DNA of 49,836 bases from Achromobacter arsenitoxydans SY8 (lineage in GTDB: Bacteria > Pseudomonadota > Gammaproteobacteria > Burkholderiales > Burkholderiaceae_B). Positions 44,701 through 49,836 of this stretch are shown here, one piece after another (position 1 is the stretch's first letter; the number at the start of each line of letters is the position of its first letter). The notes under the pieces were generated by a model. It worked only from the letters and a program-made list of their open reading frames with translations. It ran no database searches and had not been told where the DNA came from. The stretch spans positions 1-49,836 of the forward strand of contig NZ_AGUF01000026.1 in NCBI RefSeq assembly GCF_000236785.1, in the 5' to 3' direction. Made by a program: the position numbers and the translations under genes.

Positions 44701-45945
44701 ATGTTGCCAATGAAGGACACTTCCGCCACTTCCGCGCCCCAGCACCCGCCCCGTTCGGCCTCCTTCCTAAACGCGTTCCTGCAGTCCGAAGCCCTGGGCG
44801 GCTACGTGCTCATGCTGGCCGCCGCCGCCGCCCTTGTGGTTGCGAACAGCCCCGCCGCGCCGGTGTACTTCGATGTCCTGGGCGCCAAGCTCGGCTTCCA
44901 GGCCGGTCCTGTCCTGCTCAAGGAAACGGTGCTCCATTGGATCAATGACGGCCTGATGGCCGTGTTCTTCCTGCTGGTGGGCCTGGAAATCAAACGCGAG
45001 GTGCTGGACGGCCAGCTCCGCGGAGCGGCCCGCATTGTGCTGCCGGGCATTGCGGCGCTTGGCGGCATGGCCGTGCCGGCGGTCATCTACGTGCTGGTCA
45101 ATCTGGGCAGCCCCGATACTTTGCGCGGGTGGGCCATTCCCGCCGCCACGGACATCGCCTTCGCCCTGGGCATTCTGGCGCTGCTCGGCAGCCGCGTGCC
45201 GACGTCTCTGAAGATATTCCTGACGGCGCTGGCCATCCTGGACGACCTTGGCGCCATCGTCATCATCGCGCTCTTCTACACCTCGGACCTCAACCTGTTT
45301 GCGCTAGGCATGGCCGGCGCGCTGCTGGCTTGCCTGTTCTGCCTGAACCGCGCCGGCGTATTGCGCCTGGCGCCCTATCTGCTGCTCGGCGTCGTGCTCT
45401 GGTATTTCGTGCTGAAGTCCGGCGTGCATGCAACGCTGGCCGGCGTGGCGCTGGCGCTCGTGATTCCGCTGCGCCCGCAGAACCAGGGAGGCGCCCACGC
45501 CCATTCGCCCCTGCATGCGCTGGAACACGCGCTGCACAAGCCAGTGGCCCTGCTGATCGTTCCCATTTTCGGCTTCGCGAACGCGGGCGTCTCGTTCGCC
45601 GGGATGGGTCTGGCGAGCCTGGCGCAGCCTGTTCCGATGGGCGTGGCGCTGGGGCTGTTCCTGGGCAAGCAATTGGGCGTGTTCGGCTTCGCCTGGCTCG
45701 CCATCAAGGCGGGCATCGCCAGCCTGCCGCGCCACGCCACCTACACGCAGTTGTACGGCGTTGCGCTGCTCTGCGGGATCGGCTTCACGATGAGCCTTTT
45801 CATCGGCGCGCTGGCCTTTACCGATGCCGCCGCCATCGACGCGACGAAGATCGGCGTGCTGACCGGGTCGCTCGCGTCCGCGGTGGTCGGATTCGCGTTG
45901 CTGCGCGCGGCCGGCCCAGCCCCCGAGAAATCGGACCAGACCTAA
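44701..45945 (+). CDS. nhaA: Na+/H+ antiporter NhaA
   Basis: NhaA expels sodium in exchange for protons across the inner membrane. The 414-residue protein has about 12 membrane segments. The two essential aspartates lie in LAILDDLGA (D181, D182) and the partner aspartate in [11 protein letters not shown] (D151). The 30-residue spacing equals that of D133 to D163 in Escherichia coli. Start codons at 44701 and 44710 are both possible; the frame is open to 44623. A histidine-rich loop ([19 protein letters not shown]) lies near position 300, where family members carry charged residues. Confidence 0.95.
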   Translation: MLPMKDTSATSAPQHPPRSASFLNAFLQSEALGGYVLMLAAAAALVVANSPAAPVYFDVLGAKLGFQAGPVLLKETVLHWINDGLMAVFFLLVGLEIKREVLDGQLRGAARIVLPGIAALGGMAVPAVIYVLVNLGSPDTLRGWAIPAATDIAFALGILALLGSRVPTSLKIFLTALAILDDLGAIVIIALFYTSDLNLFALGMAGALLACLFCLNRAGVLRLAPYLLLGVVLWYFVLKSGVHATLAGVALALVIPLRPQNQGGAHAHSPLHALEHALHKPVALLIVPIFGFANAGVSFAGMGLASLAQPVPMGVALGLFLGKQLGVFGFAWLAIKAGIASLPRHATYTQLYGVALLCGIGFTMSLFIGALAFTDAAAIDATKIGVLTGSLASAVVGFALLRAAGPAPEKSDQT

Positions 45946-46001
45946 CTGGCGGCAGCGCGGGCTGCAGTAGACTGGACGGCGCCTTTTCGTGAGGAGCCGC
46001 C

Positions 46002-46391
46002 ATGAAATCGTCCAGCATCACCGTACAACGCATCTATGAAGGCACAGGCCCGCAGGGCCGCTACCTGGCCCTGGTGGACCGCATGTGGCCGCGCGGCCTG
46101 CGGCGCGCGGACCTGGGGCTGGACGAATGGGCCCGCGACATCGCCCCCACGCCGGAGCTGTGCAAATGGTTCAGCCATGTCGATGAGCGCTGGCCGGAGT
46201 TCCGCGCCAGATACCTGGCCGAGCTGGCCGCACCCGAGCAGCAGGCGCGCATGGCCGCCCTGCTGGACGCGGCCGGCGAACGCTCCCTGACCCTGCTGTA
46301 CGGGGCGCGCAATACCGAACACAACCAGGCCATCGTGCTGCGCGACGCTTTGCTCGACTACGCCCGCCGGCACCGCAAGCACGCAGCCTGA
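46002..46391 (+). CDS. DUF488-family protein
   Basis: This 129-residue protein belongs to the DUF488 family of small cytoplasmic proteins of unknown function. Its recognisable blocks are RIYEGTGPQG, VDRMWPRGLRR, DEWARDIAPTPELCKWFSH and LLYGARNTEHNQA. The ATG has GAGGAG seven bases upstream. A TAGACT hexamer about 30 bases before the start may be its -10. The closest named relatives are the YeaO group. No catalytic residue can be assigned. Confidence 0.92.
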   Translation: MKSSSITVQRIYEGTGPQGRYLALVDRMWPRGLRRADLGLDEWARDIAPTPELCKWFSHVDERWPEFRARYLAELAAPEQQARMAALLDAAGERSLTLLYGARNTEHNQAIVLRDALLDYARRHRKHAA

Positions 46392-46504
46392 GCCTTTGCT
46401 GCCGCCGGCTGCCCTGACGCAACCCCGCCGGCTTGATACCCTTGGAATCCGCAGGCGCGCCCACAATGGCGCGCCGCATGGCCATGCCTTAAAGGATTCC
46501 ACCC

Positions 46505-47167
46505 ATGTCTTTCAGTTCCGACGCCTGGAACCGCAATGCCGCGCTCTACGAAAAGACGCGCGACATGCCATTCAATCAGCAGTTGGCCAGCGGCCAGCTC
46601 GACGAGGACGCATTCAAGCATTACATGATCCAGGACGCGCACTACCTGGTGGCGTTTGGCCGCGCGCTGGCCATTGCTGCCGCCAAGGCGGACGACGCCG
46701 ACGGTGTGGTGCAGTTCGCGGAGGCCGCCAAAGGCGCCGTCGTCGCCGAACGCACCCTGCACGCCGGCTTCATGCAGCAGTTCGGCATCGACGCCGCCAC
46801 CTTCGAGGCCACGCCGCTGACGCCCGCGAGCCACCACTACACCAGCTTCCTGGTCGCCACCGCCTGGAGCGCGCCTTATCCGGTCGCGCTGGCAGCCCTG
46901 CTGCCCTGCTTCTGGATCTACGCCGAGATCGGCCGCGACATCCACGCGCGGGCCACGCGGCCCAACCCCTACGGGGCATGGATCGACACCTATGCCGGCG
47001 ACGAATTCCACGCACTGGTGCGCGCCGTGATCGCCTCGGTGGACCGCGCGGCGGAAACCGCATCGGCGCAAACGGTCGAGGCGATGCACCAGGCCTACAC
47101 GCACGCGGCCCAGCTTGAATGGATGTTCTGGGATTCGGCCCACCGTCAGGCCGGCTGGCCGGTCTGA
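46505..47167 (+). CDS. tenA: TenA-family aminopyrimidine aminohydrolase
   Basis: TenA hydrolyses aminopyrimidine breakdown products of thiamine so that they re-enter thiamine synthesis. The 220-residue all-helical protein has the key residues at the same numbers as the Bacillus subtilis enzyme: D44 in MIQDAHYL, C135 in LLPCFWIYAEIG and E205 in QLEWMFWDSA. It therefore belongs to the catalytic-cysteine class. No other thiamine gene lies in the window. Directly upstream is a GC-rich palindrome (ggcgcgcc twice around cacaat). Some TPP-riboswitch-like letters are present but no full riboswitch. Confidence 0.95.
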   Translation: MSFSSDAWNRNAALYEKTRDMPFNQQLASGQLDEDAFKHYMIQDAHYLVAFGRALAIAAAKADDADGVVQFAEAAKGAVVAERTLHAGFMQQFGIDAATFEATPLTPASHHYTSFLVATAWSAPYPVALAALLPCFWIYAEIGRDIHARATRPNPYGAWIDTYAGDEFHALVRAVIASVDRAAETASAQTVEAMHQAYTHAAQLEWMFWDSAHRQAGWPV

Positions 47168-47207
47168 GGCCGCCGGTCGGCCGCGCGCCTATGCCAAAAT
47201 CGCGCCC

Positions 47208-47969
47208 ATGCCCATCGACAACCGCCTGACCCCCAACGCCCTTGCCGCCCAGACGGCTCAACTTCCCGCCGCCTGGCAGGCCGCCTTCGCGCCCGCCGCC
47301 GTCGCGGCAGCGCTCGCCGGGGCGACGGCGCATGTGGAAAAGCGCCTGGCCGAGGGCGCTGTCATCTATCCCGCCACGCCCTTCCGGGCGCTGCACGGCC
47401 TGGCGCCGTCGGACGTCCGGGTCGTGATCCTGGGACAGGACCCCTACCACGGGCCAGGCCAGGCCCAGGGCCTGGCGTTTTCAGTCCCGGACGACTGCAA
47501 GCGGCCGCCCAGCCTGCGCAATATCTTCAACGAAATCGCCCAAGAGTTTCCCGGCACGCCCGTGCCGGCTGGCAACGACCTGGGCAGTTGGGCCGGGCAA
47601 GGCGTCCTGCTGCTGAACACGGCGCTGACGGTGGAAGACGGCCAGCCGGCCTCTCACGCCAAACGCGGCTGGGAAACAGTGACGGATGCGCTGATCTCGC
47701 TGGTCGCGCGCGACCCCGTGCCCAAGGTCTTCATGCTCTGGGGCGCCCATGCGCAAGCCAAGCGCCTGTTGCTTCCGAACGACAGCGGCCACCTGGTGTT
47801 GATGTCCAACCATCCTTCCCCGCTTTCGGCCCGACGGCCGCCGGTGCCGTTCCTGGGCTGCGGACACTTCCTGGCCGCCAACACGTGGCTGAAGAACCAA
47901 GGGAAAAACCCTATTGATTGGGGACTGGACAAAAAAACAATTCCCTTGCAAGGCGAATTCGGGTTATGA
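47208..47969 (+). CDS. ung: Uracil-DNA glycosylase, family 1
   Basis: Ung removes uracil from DNA to start base excision repair. The 253-residue protein has the water-activating motif GQDPYHGPGQAQGLAFS (D78) and the leucine-loop motif HPSPLSARR (H202). The uracil-binding LLLNTALTV lies between them. The ATG at 47208 gives the family start; the frame is open to 47115 but reads the tenA end. A CAAAAT hexamer lies only about 10 bases before the ATG, so a very short leader is possible. Confidence 0.97.
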   Translation: MPIDNRLTPNALAAQTAQLPAAWQAAFAPAAVAAALAGATAHVEKRLAEGAVIYPATPFRALHGLAPSDVRVVILGQDPYHGPGQAQGLAFSVPDDCKRPPSLRNIFNEIAQEFPGTPVPAGNDLGSWAGQGVLLLNTALTVEDGQPASHAKRGWETVTDALISLVARDPVPKVFMLWGAHAQAKRLLLPNDSGHLVLMSNHPSPLSARRPPVPFLGCGHFLAANTWLKNQGKNPIDWGLDKKTIPLQGEFGL

Positions 47970-48245
47970 TCGCCGCACTGCACAAAACGAGTTCGGCATT
48001 TACCGCCTTGATTTAGCGGAATTTTTTGCAGTCCGCCGGGAAGTCCAACCCCGGCCCCATGCCGAACTATCATCGATTCCTGACCCCTTTCCTTTCGCCC
48101 TGCGTTCCAGTCTGCATAGAGAACGCGCCACGCGCATGGTTGATCCGGTCGGCACGATGCTCCATCAACCGTCGCCTGGATCCGGCCGCCTAATCCCCTG
48201 GCCCGACCAAGCACTGCGTCGCATTGATTGCGGCAAGGGAAAGTA
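47970..48245 (+). promoter_or_regulatory. Region between ung and the helicase gene
   Basis: The 276 bases hold no recognisable gene. A weak 4-base-pair stem (ccgc/gcgg) followed by AATTTTTT near 48000-48028 could end ung transcription. The remaining 200 bases may be a long 5' leader of the helicase gene, a feature often seen for cold-induced RNA helicases. A GGGAAAG stretch precedes the ATG at 48246. Confidence 0.4.
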
Positions 48246-49836
48246 ATGTCTTTCGAAAACCTGGGCCTCGCGCCCGCTCTGTTGTCGGCCGTTCAAGAAG
48301 CCGGCTTCACCGCCCCCACCGCCGTCCAAGCCGCCGCCATTCCGCAGGCGCTGGCCGGCCACGACCTGATGGTGTCCTCGCAGACCGGCAGCGGCAAGAC
48401 CGCCGCCTTCATGCTGCCCGCCCTGCATCGCATCGCCCAGATGCCCGCCAACAAGGGCGTCGGCGTGCAAGTGCTGGTGCTGACCCCGACGCGCGAACTG
48501 GCCCTGCAAGTCACCGACGCCACCGCCACCTACGGCCGCAAGCTGGCCGACCTGCGCACCGCCACCGTCGTGGGCGGCATGCCCTACGGCGCGCAGTTGA
48601 AGGCGCTGTCGCGCCGCGTGGACGTGCTGGTCGCCACCCCCGGCCGCCTGATCGACCACCTGCAATCGGGCCGCGTCAAGCTGAACACCGTGCACACGCT
48701 GGTGCTGGACGAAGCCGACCGCATGCTGGACATGGGCTTCATCGAAGACATCGAAACCATCGTCGAACGCCTGCCGGAAGGCCGCCAGACGCTGCTGTTC
48801 TCGGCCACGCTGGACGGCACCGTCGCCAAGCTGGCGGCGCGCATGATGCGTGAACCCCAGCGCATCGAAATCGCCGGCGCCAAGGAAAAGCATTCCAACA
48901 TCACGCAAAGCCTGCTGTACGCGGACGATGCCAGCCACAAGATGCAATTGCTGGATCACGTGCTGCGCGACGCCTCGCTGGACCAGGCCATCGTCTTCAC
49001 GTCGACCAAGCGCGGCGCGGACGACCTGGCCGACCGCCTGGCCGATCAGGGCTTTGCCGCCGCCGCCCTGCACGGCGACATGAACCAGCGCCAGCGCACC
49101 CGCACGCTGTCGCAACTGCAGCGCGGCCAGCTGCGCATCCTGGTGGCCACCGACGTGGCTGCCCGCGGTATCGACGTGCAAGGCATCAGCCACGCCGTGA
49201 ACTTCGACCTGCCGATGCAGGCCGAAGACTACGTGCACCGTATCGGCCGTACCGGCCGCGCCGGCCGCAACGGCCTGGCGTTCACGCTGGCCACGCATTC
49301 CGAGCGCCACAAGGTCCGCCGCATCGAACACTACATCGGCCAGTCGATCACGCCTGAAGTGATTGCCGGCCTGGAGCCCAAGCGCACCCCGCGTCCGGCG
49401 ACCGGCGGCGGCAAGCCCTTTGGCAAGCCTTTCGGCAAGCGTCCCGGCGGTTTTGGCGGTTCGCGCCATGAAGGCGGCTACCAGGGCCACCGCGACGGCG
49501 GCTCGCGCGAAGGCCGTTCTTTCGGCGGCCCGCGTGGCGAATTCAAGCCGCGTGAAGGCGGTTACCAAGGCAATCGCGACGGCGCTTCGCGCGAGGGCGG
49601 CTACCAAGGCAACCGCCCGTTCGGCGACCGCCCCCAGCGTTCCTTCGGCGACCGTCCCAGCTTCGGCGATCGCCCCAACGCGAAGGCGGCTACCAGGGCA
49701 ATCGTCCCTTCGGCGACCGTCCCCAGCGTGAAGGCGGCTTCCGCGGCGGCGACCGTGATTCCCGTCCCAGCTTCGGCGACCGCCCCAGCTATGGCGACCG
49801 CCCCCAGCGCGACGCCCGCCCGTTCAGCGAGCGCGG
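48246..49836 (+). CDS. rhlE: DEAD-box RNA helicase, RhlE-like, 3' end outside, apparent frameshift
   Basis: This ATP-dependent RNA helicase has motif I SQTGSGKT (residues 45-52), PTREL (81-85), DEAD (155-158), SAT (186-188) and motif VI HRIGRTGRAGR (near 331). After about residue 375 comes a glycine/arginine-rich tail built from repeats such as EGGYQGNR and FGDRP, which would bind RNA. At 49671-49679 the frame reads R-P-N and then becomes unrelated alanine/valine-rich sequence. In the frame one base back the tail goes on perfectly, as REGGYQGNRPFGDRPQREGGF. One C appears to be missing from the C run at 49673-49676. The gene runs past the window end. Confidence 0.93.
   Translation, partial: MSFENLGLAPALLSAVQEAGFTAPTAVQAAAIPQALAGHDLMVSSQTGSGKTAAFMLPALHRIAQMPANKGVGVQVLVLTPTRELALQVTDATATYGRKLADLRTATVVGGMPYGAQLKALSRRVDVLVATPGRLIDHLQSGRVKLNTVHTLVLDEADRMLDMGFIEDIETIVERLPEGRQTLLFSATLDGTVAKLAARMMREPQRIEIAGAKEKHSNITQSLLYADDASHKMQLLDHVLRDASLDQAIVFTSTKRGADDLADRLADQGFAAAALHGDMNQRQRTRTLSQLQRGQLRILVATDVAARGIDVQGISHAVNFDLPMQAEDYVHRIGRTGRAGRNGLAFTLATHSERHKVRRIEHYIGQSITPEVIAGLEPKRTPRPATGGGKPFGKPFGKRPGGFGGSRHEGGYQGHRDGGSREGRSFGGPRGEFKPREGGYQGNRDGASREGGYQGNRPFGDRPQRSFGDRPSFGDRPNAKAATRAIVPSATVPSVKAASAAATVIPVPASATAPAMATAPSATPARSASA

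Noticed and set aside
46425-46500. Possible TPP riboswitch before tenA (letters ggcttgatacccttggaa resemble the thi-box).
   Set aside because: The CTGAGA and CTGAT core strings are missing and the closing helix arms were not found. A covariance-model hit to the TPP family would reverse this.

Overview
The window is a dense, high-GC chromosomal segment whose proteins and gene order (argB - pyrimidine nucleotidase - slmA; mreBCD-mrdA-rodA divergent from gatCAB; multiple Liv-type transporters; BigR/persulfide dioxygenase) point to a betaproteobacterium of the Alcaligenaceae, most like Achromobacter or Bordetella. That assignment rests on recalled gene order and protein similarity, not on a search. 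No rRNA, tRNA, CRISPR array, phage or insertion-sequence gene was found.

Layout. 1-2139: end of argB, a HAD pyrimidine 5'-nucleotidase, slmA. 2436-4991: DASS-family anion transporter with an Ldh2-family dehydrogenase, closed by a strong terminator. 5084-5371: copy A of a composite palindromic repeat. 5482-11124 (minus): the rod-shape operon mreB-mreC-mreD-mrdA-rodA, divergent from gatCAB (11353-14662). 14788-15503: a Phd/VapC toxin-antitoxin cassette between two terminators. 15555-18924: pyrE, exonuclease III, gdhA. 19040-22287: PCuAC copper chaperone behind argP, divergent argO exporter, a GcvA-like LysR regulator. 22619-27461: first Liv-type ABC transporter, including a fused permease-ATPase. 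27505-27999: copy B of the composite repeat. 28032-29114: ohr/ohrR with visible OhrR operators. 29149-38562: a Crp/Fnr regulator divergent from a seven-gene cluster (acyl-CoA synthetase, LivG, LivH, LivM, LivK, LivF, PaaK-like protein). 38597-40771: sulfide/persulfide detoxification unit (two half-size YeeE proteins, BigR, persulfide dioxygenase). 40856-49836: polyphosphate:AMP phosphotransferase, GNAT, HIT, glycosyltransferase, nhaA, DUF488, tenA, ung and a DEAD-box helicase that runs off the end with an apparent frameshift in its tail.

How the genes work together. The clearest multi-gene units are cell-wall elongation (mre/mrd), tRNA-dependent amidation (gatCAB), two Liv-type uptake systems, peroxide defence (ohr/ohrR) and sulfane-sulfur defence (bigR island). 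The second Liv cluster combines uptake with two ANL-superfamily-type enzymes and a regulator, which suggests uptake and CoA activation of one unidentified carboxylic acid.

The most novel signal is the composite repeat. Its two copies, 22 kb apart, keep long inverted arms through compensatory base changes and compensatory insertions, and both are followed by the same 21-bp box and the same 13-bp palindrome. This looks like a selected, structured mobile or RNA-forming element.
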